Origin: Leptospira sp. GIMC2001
GTDB taxonomy: Bacteria > Spirochaetota > Leptospiria > Leptospirales > Leptospiraceae
Reading direction: 5' to 3'
Length of the DNA: 64,000 bases
Assembly: GCF_028462125.1 (NCBI RefSeq)
Contig: NZ_CP115468.1
Span: 3,651,559 to 3,715,558, forward strand
Below the pieces are notes generated by a model that made no database searches, was not told where the DNA came from, and saw nothing but the letters and a program-made list of their open reading frames with translations. Shown in pieces: positions 35,962-45,877 of the stretch. Each line of letters starts with the position of its first letter. The first letter of the stretch is position 1. The translations under genes were made by a program, and so were the position numbers.

Positions 35962-36417
35962 ATGTCAGAACATAAAATTCAACTTTCTTGGAAAAACCCA
36001 ACAGGTAATATGGATTACGAAAGCTACGATAGAACTCATGCTATCGCGTTTAATGGTGGACAGAGTATTTTCTCATCATCGACCAAAGAAACTTTTGGGA
36101 ATGAGCAGCATGCAAATCCTGAAGAATTACTGGCATCTGCACTCAGCAGTTGTCATATGCTGACTTTCCTTGCCGTTGCTTCCAAGAAGAAATTGATCGT
36201 ATTGGATTATTCAGATGATGTAACAGCAATTCTAGAAAAGGGTGAATCTGGTAAAATGCAGGTAACAAAAATTTACCTCAAGCCAAGAGTCGCTTTTGTG
36301 GATTCAGTAAAAATATCCAATGAAGATTTAATCAAGCTACATGAAACGGCGCATCGAAATTGTTTCATCGCATCGTCCATCAAATCAGAAGTTGTGATTG
36401 ATCCCGAGTTCAACTAA
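35962..36417 (+). CDS. OsmC/Ohr family peroxidase-like protein
   Basis: This 151-residue protein has the OsmC fold: ANPEELLASALSSCHMLTFL (with the first redox Cys), then a strand region and ETAHRNCFIASSIKS with the second Cys. The two Cys reduce organic hydroperoxides in the family. A ggggg ribosome site lies about eight bases before the ATG. It follows the pirin gene by 70 bases. There is no signal peptide, so cytosolic. The OsmC and Ohr subgroups are not resolved. Confidence 0.9.
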   Translation: MSEHKIQLSWKNPTGNMDYESYDRTHAIAFNGGQSIFSSSTKETFGNEQHANPEELLASALSSCHMLTFLAVASKKKLIVLDYSDDVTAILEKGESGKMQVTKIYLKPRVAFVDSVKISNEDLIKLHETAHRNCFIASSIKSEVVIDPEFN

Positions 36418-36647
36418 TTGATGATTAATTCATGTATTATCTATATATGAATTAATCTAAGTTAATGCAATTTTCAAACAAAAACCTTCAAATGCTTAAA
36501 AAGCGACTCGATTGAATAGAATTATTCAGCTCAAGGAGTATTCAATCAAACTCGCGGAGTATTTTTTGGAAAAAAATTTCCAAGATATCTATTTATGAAA
36601 TATTTTTCTTTACTAAAAAGTATATGCTCAGTATTCAATAGAGACTG

Positions 36648-37778
36648 ATGGAATTCAAACAGGTTGAAGAACGCCCTCTTGATTATATAACTGAAGCTGC
36701 ACAGAAAAACCATGTTCTCAATAAATACTTAAAAGATAAACAACTCGTTCTCAAAGAATATCCATTTGAGAAAACGATTACTGTTCTAAAAGTAAAGGAT
36801 GATGGAAGTCAGATCGCAGTTAAGATAACTGATTTTAATGAATTTAGTTCTGGTCAATCCGCAATTTTTTATACAATACTAAACAAATATATCGAGATCG
36901 AATGTAAGATCGCCAAGATCCAAGAAGACAATACAATGATTCTTGTTGTCAATAAATTGGGTATCGCTAAGAAAAATCGTGACAACAATCGAATTCCTGG
37001 TAATGGCAATGTGCATGCATCCAAACTAGTTACGGCGAAGACAATTATCGACGCCAATATGTTTCAGATTCCGACATTAGTGAAAGTTGCTTTTGACGAT
37101 TTCAAAGCTAAACTAAATGAAGAAGTATATGAGACTGTAAAAATAGATATTTTCAAACCTGACCTTCCTCGTCGATTTGCAGCTGTCAAGAAAACGATGA
37201 AGCCTCTTTTCATTGAGGATACTTCGGATAAAAGCAAATATTCAAATGATAACGAGAATCGTCTTTCCTATGGAAAAGACATAGATGAAGAAATAGAAAC
37301 CGAAATCAAAAATTTTGCATCCGAGATGATCATCTCCGAGATGATTGTTCCAGTTATCTACGGCGAAACTGCAAAATTCCCAATTGGATATATTTTGATT
37401 CAGAATCGAGAGAAACCTCTTACAGAGAAGAATTTACTCGAGGTTCAATCCTTAGCCGAAAAGATGGTTCAACGCATACTGGAATCCAATACAATGCAAG
37501 TGAATGGCAAATTTCCCATCATTGACGCGAGCCCAACTGGAGTTCAATTGCAAGTAAACAATTTTGATCTGATGAAAATCCTTCCCAAGCAGAAACATTT
37601 TATTTTTGACATAACGTTCAAAATGCAACCTCCATTGACTGTGCTCGGAAACATTCGTTGGACTGCAAAGAAAAATGATGAAGAGCTGCTTTTAGGAGTT
37701 GAATTGGAAGGCAAATCGGATTTACCAGGTGAGCGTATGCGTTACATCCGCAATTTAGAAGAAATGCAAAAAGAATAG
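36648..37778 (+). CDS. PilZ/DUF1577-like Leptospira protein
   Basis: This 376-residue cytosolic protein resembles the spirochaetal DUF1577-type group by length and layout: an N-terminal YcgR-like beta domain (about 40-120), a middle segment rich in charged residues with SKYSNDNENRLSY, and a C-terminal PilZ-like beta barrel (about 280-375) with DASPTGVQLQV and LGVELEG. The PilZ c-di-GMP motif RxxxR is not clearly present, so binding is uncertain. The position ahead of an RsbW-like ATPase suggests a signalling role. Family assignment is tentative. Confidence 0.55.
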   Translation: MEFKQVEERPLDYITEAAQKNHVLNKYLKDKQLVLKEYPFEKTITVLKVKDDGSQIAVKITDFNEFSSGQSAIFYTILNKYIEIECKIAKIQEDNTMILVVNKLGIAKKNRDNNRIPGNGNVHASKLVTAKTIIDANMFQIPTLVKVAFDDFKAKLNEEVYETVKIDIFKPDLPRRFAAVKKTMKPLFIEDTSDKSKYSNDNENRLSYGKDIDEEIETEIKNFASEMIISEMIVPVIYGETAKFPIGYILIQNREKPLTEKNLLEVQSLAEKMVQRILESNTMQVNGKFPIIDASPTGVQLQVNNFDLMKILPKQKHFIFDITFKMQPPLTVLGNIRWTAKKNDEELLLGVELEGKSDLPGERMRYIRNLEEMQKE

Positions 37779-37935
37779 AGACGCCTTCGAACCGAGACAT
37801 AAGCAATCTTTTGGAATTTATTTCCTAAAATTAAGGAAGCAATTCTTTCTCCAAAACCAGATTCAGAAAAATTAATCTTGCACCAATTAATTTCATATAA
37901 TAAACTTGGTATTTGTAAGGTATTATTTAAGAATA

Positions 37936-38535
37936 ATGGACGGTTCGATACCAACTCCTCTTCTACTGGAACCCGCTCCAGGCTCATACGCAATGTTCAT
38001 ACCTCCAGACATGTCTTGCGTGAAAGTTTTTCGCAAAGCCCTACGTCAATCCTTAGAATCTTATTCATTTTCTGATGAAGACATTATGCAAATTGAGCTA
38101 GCAGCTGATGAAGCTCTGACCAATTCTGTTTCTGCCAACGTTTGTTCCAATTCTGATGAAACGATAATCTGTCGCTGGATCATCCAAGATCTCAAAATAA
38201 CGCTCTTCATTCTAGACTATGGCTGTGGATTCAGAATGGATGCAAAAAATGAGGATCCTAGCGAGTCTCAATCTCCTACAACAATGATTGGATTCCTAGA
38301 AAAAATCCGTAACCATCAATGCAATAAACCTGAAACCTTACCATTCAATGGTGTTCGAGTAGGACATAAAAATGTGGGAAAAGGACTGAAGATCATTCAT
38401 TCGCTTATGGATTCCGTAAAAATCATGTTTCACGCTGACGGAGAAGTAATGGAAGATGGTGGAGCCAACTCCGAGAGAATTACAGGTTCAATTGTTGAAC
38501 TCGAATACAGCGGCAAGAAAAGAAACGTTTCATAA
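37936..38535 (+). CDS. RsbW/SpoIIAB-type anti-sigma factor ATPase
   Basis: The protein has 199 residues from ATG 37936 (a TTG at 37906 is the upstream in-frame alternative). It has the HATPase_c_2 fold: MQIELAADEALTNSVSANV (N-box, Glu and Asn), LDYGCGF (G1), then VGKGLKIIHSLMDSV (G2-type) near the C terminus. Such proteins phosphorylate anti-anti-sigma factors and hold sigma factors, the opposite of the SpoIIE phosphatases found elsewhere in the window (5228 and 14113). No sigma factor or antagonist gene lies next to it. Cytosolic. Confidence 0.85.
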   Translation: MDGSIPTPLLLEPAPGSYAMFIPPDMSCVKVFRKALRQSLESYSFSDEDIMQIELAADEALTNSVSANVCSNSDETIICRWIIQDLKITLFILDYGCGFRMDAKNEDPSESQSPTTMIGFLEKIRNHQCNKPETLPFNGVRVGHKNVGKGLKIIHSLMDSVKIMFHADGEVMEDGGANSERITGSIVELEYSGKKRNVS

Positions 38536-38580
38536 GCTTTTTTACTTTCTGATATTTCCAAGAACACATTCATTGGATTT

Positions 38581-39678
38581 GTGATCCTTCATCTCAATAC
38601 ATCTCATGAGTGGCGTGGTGGTGAGAACCAAGTACTCAATCTTGCAATCGGCCTATCCAAAAGAAATATTCAACAAATCATTGTAGCTCAACCAAAATCG
38701 CCACTTGCCTTGAAAGCTTCCGAAGCAGGTATTGAAGTCATCGAACTCAGTATGCGAGGTGAGTTTGATATTTCTGCAATTTGGAATATTAGAAAAATTA
38801 TTTCGTCTAGAAAAGTACAAATTGTCCACACACATACGGCACATGCTCATTCATTAGCATTCTTTGCTAAAAGAAAAAAAGACAATTGGAAATTAATTGT
38901 TGCTAGACGAGTCGATTTTCGAATGAGTAAGAATTTTTTCTCGAAATGGAAATTCACATCTAAAAAAATCGATCTAGTAATTGGAGTTTCACACCAGATT
39001 AAAAAGTATTTAATCGAAGATGGAGTAAGCCCGTCGAAGGTGATGGCAATTCATAGCGGAATTGATATTTCAAAATTCAAAAAACTGCCATCCGCAGAAC
39101 CAATTAGAAAAGAATTAAAAATAAATAAGAAAACAGTGACAATTGGAATTGTTGCCGCACTGGTTGATCACAAAGATCATGAAACATTTCTGCATGCAAT
39201 AGCAAAGATTCAAACAAACTCAGACTTTGTTGCATTGATTCTCGGAGAAGGAAAACTGGAAGCCAAACTTAAACAGCTGGCAAATGATTTAAAAATCACA
39301 TCACTGGTTCAATTTTTGGGTTTCCAAGATAATATATATGAATTTTACAAATTATTTGATATTTTCACATTGACCTCGAAAGAAGAGGGTTTGGGAACCT
39401 CTATTCTAGATGCCATGGCTTGCGGAATTCCGGTTGTTGCAACAAGAGCAGGTGGAATACCGGAAATGGTAATTCCCGATGATGGAGGATTCCTGTGTGA
39501 CATCGGCGATAGCGAATCCCTTGCAGAAAAATATAAATTATTGATCGAAGACTCAGCTCTTCGTAATCGAATGGGAGAATGGAACCGCGATTGGGTTCAT
39601 AAATTTTCTAATGATTATATGGTAAAAAAAACTATTCAGGTTTACTTTTCCTTTCTAGGTAATTCTCTTTATATATAA
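38581..39678 (+). CDS. Glycosyltransferase, GT4 family
   Basis: This 365-residue enzyme starts at GTG 38581. It has the GT-B fold: N-terminal SHEWRGGENQVLNLA with the glycine-rich loop, HTHTAHAHSLAF, then the C-terminal domain with IGIVAALVDHKDHETFL, ILGEGKLE and the donor-binding motif TSKEEGLGTSILDAMACGIPVVAT (EGLGTSILDA, equivalent to E-x7-E). It most likely transfers a sugar to a lipid or glycan of the envelope; the acceptor is unknown. polA starts 4 bases after it, so co-transcription is likely by chance of spacing. Confidence 0.9.
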   Translation: MILHLNTSHEWRGGENQVLNLAIGLSKRNIQQIIVAQPKSPLALKASEAGIEVIELSMRGEFDISAIWNIRKIISSRKVQIVHTHTAHAHSLAFFAKRKKDNWKLIVARRVDFRMSKNFFSKWKFTSKKIDLVIGVSHQIKKYLIEDGVSPSKVMAIHSGIDISKFKKLPSAEPIRKELKINKKTVTIGIVAALVDHKDHETFLHAIAKIQTNSDFVALILGEGKLEAKLKQLANDLKITSLVQFLGFQDNIYEFYKLFDIFTLTSKEEGLGTSILDAMACGIPVVATRAGGIPEMVIPDDGGFLCDIGDSESLAEKYKLLIEDSALRNRMGEWNRDWVHKFSNDYMVKKTIQVYFSFLGNSLYI

Positions 39679-39682
39679 GCAT

Positions 39683-42520
39683 ATGGCGAAAAAGAAAATT
39701 AAAAGACTGATGATCATTGATGGGCATGCATTCGCGTTCAGATCGTATTTTGCATTTGCCGCATCCAATCTTACTAATTCAAAAACTGGCTTACCAAGTG
39801 GCGCAGTTTTTGGATTTTTTAGAATGCTATTTAAACTTCTTCAAGACTATGATGTCACTCATATAGCTTGTACTTTTGATCCAGGAACAAGACTCGATCG
39901 CAATGACTTATTCGAAAATTATAAAGCTACTCGCAAACCAATGCCGGAAGATTTGCGACCTCAGATTCGTGAGATCATTGATATATTGAATGTATTGGAG
40001 TTCCCAGTCTTCAAGATTGATGGCAAAGAAGCAGATGATATCATTGGAACTCTTTGTAAAAAATTTGAAAAAGAATCCGAAGAAATTATAGTTCTATCTG
40101 GTGATAAAGATTTATACCAAGTTTTAAGCAAAAATGTTCATATGCTAAGAGGTAAGAAAGGAGTTAGTGAATTCCTAAAAATCGATCCCGAATGGGTAGA
40201 AACAGAAATCGGAATCACAACCAAACAAGTAACAGACTATATGGCTATACTTGGAGATTCCTCTGATAACATTCCAGGAGTCAAGGGAATCGGAGAGAAA
40301 GGTGCCTCCAAACTTATTGCCGAATATGGTAACCTTGAAAATATCTATAAAAATATTAATAAAATATCCAATGCTTCTATAAAACAAAAGCTAGAAGAAA
40401 ATAAAGAGAATGCATTTCTATCACGTAAACTGGCAACTATAGAATGCGACCTGGATTTAAAAATAGATGAATCCCATCTAACTCTACCTAATTACTTAGA
40501 AGAAAAAAAAGTCTACCACTTCAAGCAAGAAGGATACAATACATTATTTAGAGATCTAGCAAAGCTTGCTGGAATCAAAGTAACGACAGAAAAATCAGAA
40601 GATTCTAGCGATAAGAAATCTAGCTCCAAAACTAAAAAAGCATCCGAATCGAAATCAAACCCCAATTTGAATGATCAAGGAAAACCAGAAAAGATTACTG
40701 GCGAAGCCAAAAAAGGAAAATACATTCGAGTTCGAACCCTTGATGAACTCAAAGCTCTGATTAAGACCATAAAAAAAGGAACGATACTATCAATCGATAC
40801 AGAAACAACCTCTGTGAATCCCAATAGTGCTTCTCTACTTGGTATATCGTTCTCTTGGCAAGAGGAAACTGGTTATTATATTCCAGTTGCTTACTCCGAA
40901 TCCTTGTATTCACTTACCTTACCCAAAGCAGAAGCAGTCTTAGAAATATTAAGACCCATTTTGCAAGATCCAAAAATTCAAAAGATTGGACAAAATATAA
41001 AATACGATTGGATCGTTCTTCAACGCCATGGTGTTGAGATGGAGGGAATTGAATTCGATACAATGATTGCATCTTATCTTCTTAATCCAGGTTACCGAAG
41101 ACATAATTTGGATGATATGGCATTGGATTATCTTGGCTATCAAACAATCACCTATGAAGAATTAGTTGGAAAAGGCAAAAAGAAACAAGCTCTATTTGAA
41201 ATTGATCCAGATAAAGTTACAGAATACGCGGGTGAAGATGCAGATATCACCTTGCGGCTTAGAAATATTTTAGAACCGAAAATTCAAAAATCGCAAATGG
41301 ATAAAGTTTATTTCGACTTGGAAATGCCTTTAGTAAGAGTTCTAAAGGATATTGAGATGAACGGAGTCAGCATCGATCTTCCGTATTTTGCTAAGCTCGA
41401 AAAAGATTTTGAAAAGAAAATTAAAAGTTTAGAGAAACGAATTCATGTTCATGCTGGAAAAGAATTCAATATCGCTTCAACTAAAGAATTGCAGGTAGTC
41501 CTTTTTGAAGAATTGAGACTTCCAGCAGAAAAGAAAATCCAAACTGGTTATTCGACCGATCACTCAGTACTTGAGACACTTCAAGGTATGCATCCAATTA
41601 TAGAAGATCTACTAGAGCATAGAAAATATACTAAACTCAAATCTACCTACATAGATACTTTACCACATTTGGTGAATCCTATTACAGGAAAAATTCATAC
41701 ATCATATAACCAAACCATTGCGGCAACTGGAAGATTATCTTCCCAGGATCCTAATCTTCAAAATATTCCAATTAAGGATGAAGAAGGCCGATGGCTACGA
41801 AAAGGTTTTATCACTCCCGAAAAAGATTATGAAATGTTAAGTCTCGATTATTCTCAAATTGAGTTAAGAATCATGGCTCATTTTTCCAAAGATCCAATGA
41901 TGATTGAGGCTTATAGTAAAGGACTAGATATTCACAGACGAACCGCAAGTGGTCTTTTCGGAATTGATGAGAAAGATGTCACATCAGAAATGCGAGATAA
42001 GGCAAAAATTGTAAATTTCTCAATAATTTATGGAGCATCCAGTTTTGGACTTGCTCAGAATTTAAAAATTTCTAGGACAGAAGCAAAACAATTCAAAGAC
42101 AGATACTTCGAGCAATATACTGGAGTTCGCAAATATATGGATGAGACCATAGAATTTTGCAAGAAGAATGGTTATGTCGAAACTCTAATTGGTCGTAGGC
42201 GATACATTCCAGAAATAAATTCTTCTCATAGGCAAGTTGCAGAAGGTGCTAAGAGAGTTGCAATCAACAGTCCAATCCAAGGCACGTCGGCAGATATGAT
42301 AAAAGTCGCAATGATCCAAATTCATGAAAAGATTAAAAAAGATAATCTCAAATCCCGAATCATAATGCAGGTTCATGATGAATTGGTTTTCGAAGTTCAT
42401 AAAAAAGAAAAAGATTCCTTTTTTACAATGGCAAAGAGCGTAATGGAAAAGGCGATGCCTCTAAATGTCCCAGTTCTAGTTGATGGCAAGATAGGAAAGA
42501 ATTGGGACGAAGCGCATTAA
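39683..42520 (+). CDS. polA: DNA polymerase I
   Basis: This 945-residue enzyme has a 5'-3' exonuclease (about 1-290; IDGHAFAFRSYFAF, GDSSDNIPGVKGIG), a charged linker (about 295-340), a 3'-5' exonuclease with the intact LSIDTETTS, and a polymerase domain (about 560-945): motif A LSLDYSQIELRIMAHFS, motif B RDKAKIVNFSIIYGASSFGL and motif C QVHDELVFEV. Asp residues of A and C and the Lys of B are present. It serves repair and Okazaki-fragment processing. The linker is unusually Ser/Lys-rich (SSDKKSSSKTKKASESKS). Confidence 0.97.
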   Translation: MAKKKIKRLMIIDGHAFAFRSYFAFAASNLTNSKTGLPSGAVFGFFRMLFKLLQDYDVTHIACTFDPGTRLDRNDLFENYKATRKPMPEDLRPQIREIIDILNVLEFPVFKIDGKEADDIIGTLCKKFEKESEEIIVLSGDKDLYQVLSKNVHMLRGKKGVSEFLKIDPEWVETEIGITTKQVTDYMAILGDSSDNIPGVKGIGEKGASKLIAEYGNLENIYKNINKISNASIKQKLEENKENAFLSRKLATIECDLDLKIDESHLTLPNYLEEKKVYHFKQEGYNTLFRDLAKLAGIKVTTEKSEDSSDKKSSSKTKKASESKSNPNLNDQGKPEKITGEAKKGKYIRVRTLDELKALIKTIKKGTILSIDTETTSVNPNSASLLGISFSWQEETGYYIPVAYSESLYSLTLPKAEAVLEILRPILQDPKIQKIGQNIKYDWIVLQRHGVEMEGIEFDTMIASYLLNPGYRRHNLDDMALDYLGYQTITYEELVGKGKKKQALFEIDPDKVTEYAGEDADITLRLRNILEPKIQKSQMDKVYFDLEMPLVRVLKDIEMNGVSIDLPYFAKLEKDFEKKIKSLEKRIHVHAGKEFNIASTKELQVVLFEELRLPAEKKIQTGYSTDHSVLETLQGMHPIIEDLLEHRKYTKLKSTYIDTLPHLVNPITGKIHTSYNQTIAATGRLSSQDPNLQNIPIKDEEGRWLRKGFITPEKDYEMLSLDYSQIELRIMAHFSKDPMMIEAYSKGLDIHRRTASGLFGIDEKDVTSEMRDKAKIVNFSIIYGASSFGLAQNLKISRTEAKQFKDRYFEQYTGVRKYMDETIEFCKKNGYVETLIGRRRYIPEINSSHRQVAEGAKRVAINSPIQGTSADMIKVAMIQIHEKIKKDNLKSRIIMQVHDELVFEVHKKEKDSFFTMAKSVMEKAMPLNVPVLVDGKIGKNWDEAH

Positions 42521-42608
42521 ATTTCACATTCCCGTAATATTCATGTAACATTAATCCCTTAATAATGAATGTATATAGAGAAAATTAAAACTCTAAGGGA
42601 CACAAGAT

Positions 42609-43388
42609 ATGAGCATACAATCTTTACAACCTACGAAAAAAGCGGAAAAAAAACTAACCGTTCGAATCGCTGAAAACCAACTTGAAATCGAAAGGGCTTT
42701 AGCCCTACGATATGAAGTTTTCAATCTGGAACTTGGCGAAGGACTACCACAATCAGCATCAACTAGAAAAGACAGAGATGAGTACGATTTGTACTGTGAT
42801 CATCTAATCGTTCTAGATGAGAATCAAGAAAGCAAAATTGTTGGAACATATAGAATTTTGAAACGAAGTGTTGCAATTGAGAATATTGGATTCTATTCCG
42901 AGACAGAATTTGATATCAACAATATCTATAATTTGGATGAAGAAGTAGCCGAGATTGGTCGTTCTTGTGTGCATCCATCCTATCGCGATGGCTCTGTGAT
43001 CACAATGTTATGGGCAGGTCTTGCTGATTATATGATGACTCAGAACGTTCGCTACTTAATGGGATGCGGTTCAATTCATTCTACCGATCCTCAGATGGCA
43101 TCTGAAGCATACGCTTTCCTAAAAGCAAAAGACGCAATTGCTGATGAAAAATTTAGAGTATATCCTAACCCAGGTTATGCTATAAAAAATTTAAATGAAA
43201 ACCTAGAAATTGATGATTTAAAAGCTTTGACCAAAACCATACCACCACTCATAAAAGGTTATATCAGAGTTGGATCAAAAATTTGCGGAGCGCCAGCTCT
43301 TGATTCAGTTTTCGGCACAACAGATGTATTTATTTTGTTCGATCGAAACCAAATCACAGAAAAATATGGCAAACATTACGATCTCTAG
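42609..43388 (+). CDS. OlsB-like GNAT acyltransferase
   Basis: This 259-residue GNAT-fold protein is of the OlsB/hemolysin-like family: [34 protein letters not shown], then [28 protein letters not shown], a stretch typical of ornithine N-acyltransferases that make lyso-ornithine lipid from acyl-ACP. Cytosolic, membrane-associated in the family. It is preceded by an aaggga ribosome site and followed after three bases by a PiT-like permease. Because ornithine lipids replace phospholipids when phosphate is low, this pairing hints at a phosphate-starvation unit. Other acyl acceptors are possible. Confidence 0.75.
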   Translation: MSIQSLQPTKKAEKKLTVRIAENQLEIERALALRYEVFNLELGEGLPQSASTRKDRDEYDLYCDHLIVLDENQESKIVGTYRILKRSVAIENIGFYSETEFDINNIYNLDEEVAEIGRSCVHPSYRDGSVITMLWAGLADYMMTQNVRYLMGCGSIHSTDPQMASEAYAFLKAKDAIADEKFRVYPNPGYAIKNLNENLEIDDLKALTKTIPPLIKGYIRVGSKICGAPALDSVFGTTDVFILFDRNQITEKYGKHYDL

Positions 43389-43391
43389 AAA

Positions 43392-44519
43392 ATGAAAGAA
43401 ACTGTAGAAATAGATTATCAACATCCGAGTTATCGTGACCAGATTCGATTTTATCTGGTCACTGTTTTCATAACTCTAGTTATTGTTGCCGGCTATTTCT
43501 TAGGACTCCCACCTTACTATTTAGGATGGATTGCGTTTGCAACTGCAACTTTTTCAGTGGCTGGCAATGATGCCGTTCAAACAGTCGGAACCTTTTTCGA
43601 AAGTAAAAAATCAATTGATTGGGTTCCAAAACTCATTGTTCTAGGTGGACTATTATTTATTGTTCATCTTATTGGTTGGTATCGCGATGCAGGTCAGATC
43701 CATTTCCAAAGATTGGATCGATTTCCTGAAACAACTCATTTCAATCTAATTCAACTCTTAGCTCCAGTGATACTAGTAGTAATCACTCGCATGAAAGCAC
43801 CGGTATCAACTACTTTTCTCGTATTAGGACTGTTCGGTGGACAGAATATCGATAAAATGCTCACCAAGTCATTTTTGGGCTATGGTATTGCTTTCTTCGC
43901 TGCAATCATCATCTGGGCAATACTTGCGAAATTGGATCCACATGAATACGAAGAAGATCATCTTCCAGATCCAGTCTCAGAACGCCGCTGGTCCAATCTT
44001 CAATGGCTATCAACAATTTATTTATGGATAGCTTGGTTACTTCAGGATACTGCAAATATCGCAGTTTACTTACCACGTAGATTGAACTGGATCGAATTGG
44101 TAATCGCACTTGGAATTCTAGTTTTTGCTCTGGCTGTCATCATTCGAACCAATGGCGGAACAATTCAAGAAGTTGTTTCTGAGAAATCGGATATCAAATG
44201 GGCAAAAGCTGCAACGATTGTGGATTTAGTATATGGAACTATATTATTTGTCTTCCAAAGCCTCAGCAATCTTCCGATGTCTACAACCTGGGTTTTTCTA
44301 GGCTTATTAGCTGGCAGAGAAATTATACTGAACATTTTGACCTACAGAGATCTTCCCTATCTAGATACTTTTCGAAAAGTTGGAAAAGATGTGATTCTTG
44401 CTTCCCTTGGGATTGCTGTAAGCATAGGAATTTATCTTCTTTCTACAATTATCTATCCAGAAAGTAATTCTCAGAAATTCGAATTTTTCAAAAAAGACTC
44501 ACCAATTAGTCTCCAGTAA
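43392..44519 (+). CDS. PiT-like phosphate permease, divergent
   Basis: This 375-residue protein has about 10-11 membrane segments. Two family-like motifs recur: FSVAGNDAVQTVGTF near residue 54 and SNLPMSTTWVFLGLLAGRE near 296, with KAPVSTTFLVLGLF near 136, the pattern of PiT (GxNDxxNA and PVSTT) transporters. The hydrophilic central loop (about 180-200, DPHEYEEDHLPDPVSERRW) is also PiT-like. The expected substrate is inorganic phosphate or a similar anion, in the inner membrane. It is three bases downstream of the OlsB-like gene. The similarity is distant, so substrate is uncertain. Confidence 0.65.
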   Translation: MKETVEIDYQHPSYRDQIRFYLVTVFITLVIVAGYFLGLPPYYLGWIAFATATFSVAGNDAVQTVGTFFESKKSIDWVPKLIVLGGLLFIVHLIGWYRDAGQIHFQRLDRFPETTHFNLIQLLAPVILVVITRMKAPVSTTFLVLGLFGGQNIDKMLTKSFLGYGIAFFAAIIIWAILAKLDPHEYEEDHLPDPVSERRWSNLQWLSTIYLWIAWLLQDTANIAVYLPRRLNWIELVIALGILVFALAVIIRTNGGTIQEVVSEKSDIKWAKAATIVDLVYGTILFVFQSLSNLPMSTTWVFLGLLAGREIILNILTYRDLPYLDTFRKVGKDVILASLGIAVSIGIYLLSTIIYPESNSQKFEFFKKDSPISLQ

Positions 44520-44647
44520 TAAACAACATTATTCCAAAACAAATCTCCAATCAAACATTTCAATATTTCTTTTTTAGCTAATTCCTTTGCATAGGTTCGA
44601 TAAGAATATTCTTGATTCAAATAATTGGTTTGAATTAAACTTGTAAT

Positions 44648-45736
44648 ATGAAGAAAGAACCTAATGAACTTTTTAAATATGAAACCTACTCATTCATATT
44701 ATTGTTGATTGCAATTATATTTTTGATTGTTTATATGATCTGGGACTTTTTCACTCCACTAATATTCGCAGGTATAGTCGGAGGAACTTTTTATCCTCTA
44801 CTTAATTTTATTCTAAGAAAAACCAAATTTTCAAGAACTATTGCTTCATTGATTGTTTGTAGTATTATAATTGTAATTTTATTTATACCGACTGTTTATG
44901 TTGTAGTACGCTTATCGAAAGAGATTCTAAATTTCTATCAATCTACTCGTGAACTAGTTACGGAAGAAAACTTGAATATGATTTTTTTTGGTAACCATAG
45001 TTTTGCAATTCTCGTGAATCGTGTTTTTGATTTCCTAAATCTTGACTATAGCTTGAAGGCCATAGAGAATCTAATTCTCTCAGTTGTAAAATCTGCAAGC
45101 GGGTTCTTTTTTGAAAAACTCAATGCAATAGTTGGTAACTTTTTTTCGTTCCTATTTCAATTCATTCTTATGCTTCTTGGAATATTTGTGATTCTGCAGG
45201 AAGGTCCGAGAATCAAAGAATTTATGCTCAATCTTTCTCCCATTCGCAATGAAGACGAAGAACTAATCATCCAACAGTTCAATCGAATGAATTATGTGAC
45301 TTTAGTTTTTAATGGTATAGGAGGTCTTATACAAGGTTTGCTTGCAGCCATTGGATTCTGGATTGTTGGAATTCAATCTTTGTTGTTATGGACAGTATTA
45401 ATGATCATTCTTGCGTTTATTCCGTTGTTAGGAATTTCAATAATTTATGTACCAGCAACTATTTATCTTTTGATAGTTGGAAAAATCTGGCAGGCTGTAT
45501 TCCTATTTGTATATTGTACTTTGATTGCCCTGATTACTGAGAATTGGTTTAAGCCTGCTTTCGTTGGAAAACATATCGAAATGAACTCTTATCTTGTTTT
45601 CTTCAGCATAATCACTGGAATGAGTGTTTTTGGAATGGCTGGAATATTCTATGGACCACTTGTTGCATCTCTCTTTCTAACTTTAGCAAGATTATATATT
45701 ATAAAGTACGAAAGATATTTCCGAAAAACAGAATGA
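44648..45736 (+). CDS. AI-2E family transporter (PerM/TqsA-like)
   Basis: This 362-residue inner-membrane protein has eight segments. The family pattern is IFAGIVGGTFYPLLNFILRK at the first pair, a long soluble middle, then GLIQGLLAAIGFWIVGI and LLLWTVLMIILAFIPLLG, with the Pro-containing helix and a final FGMAGIFYGPLVASLFL. Members export autoinducer-2 or exchange small ions/antiporters; the substrate cannot be known here. Start ATG 44648. It stands alone between the permease and hemO. Confidence 0.88.
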   Translation: MKKEPNELFKYETYSFILLLIAIIFLIVYMIWDFFTPLIFAGIVGGTFYPLLNFILRKTKFSRTIASLIVCSIIIVILFIPTVYVVVRLSKEILNFYQSTRELVTEENLNMIFFGNHSFAILVNRVFDFLNLDYSLKAIENLILSVVKSASGFFFEKLNAIVGNFFSFLFQFILMLLGIFVILQEGPRIKEFMLNLSPIRNEDEELIIQQFNRMNYVTLVFNGIGGLIQGLLAAIGFWIVGIQSLLLWTVLMIILAFIPLLGISIIYVPATIYLLIVGKIWQAVFLFVYCTLIALITENWFKPAFVGKHIEMNSYLVFFSIITGMSVFGMAGIFYGPLVASLFLTLARLYIIKYERYFRKTE

Positions 45737-45877
45737 AACTTTTCTAGATAATGCACTAAGTTTAAAATTCTGCATTCCTGAACAAAATACAACTATGTTC
45801 ATTTGTCACAGTTTTGTCAGTAATAAGATTGATTCTCAAGATCGCTGAAATAATTTGACTCCAGAGGAAAAATTTTT

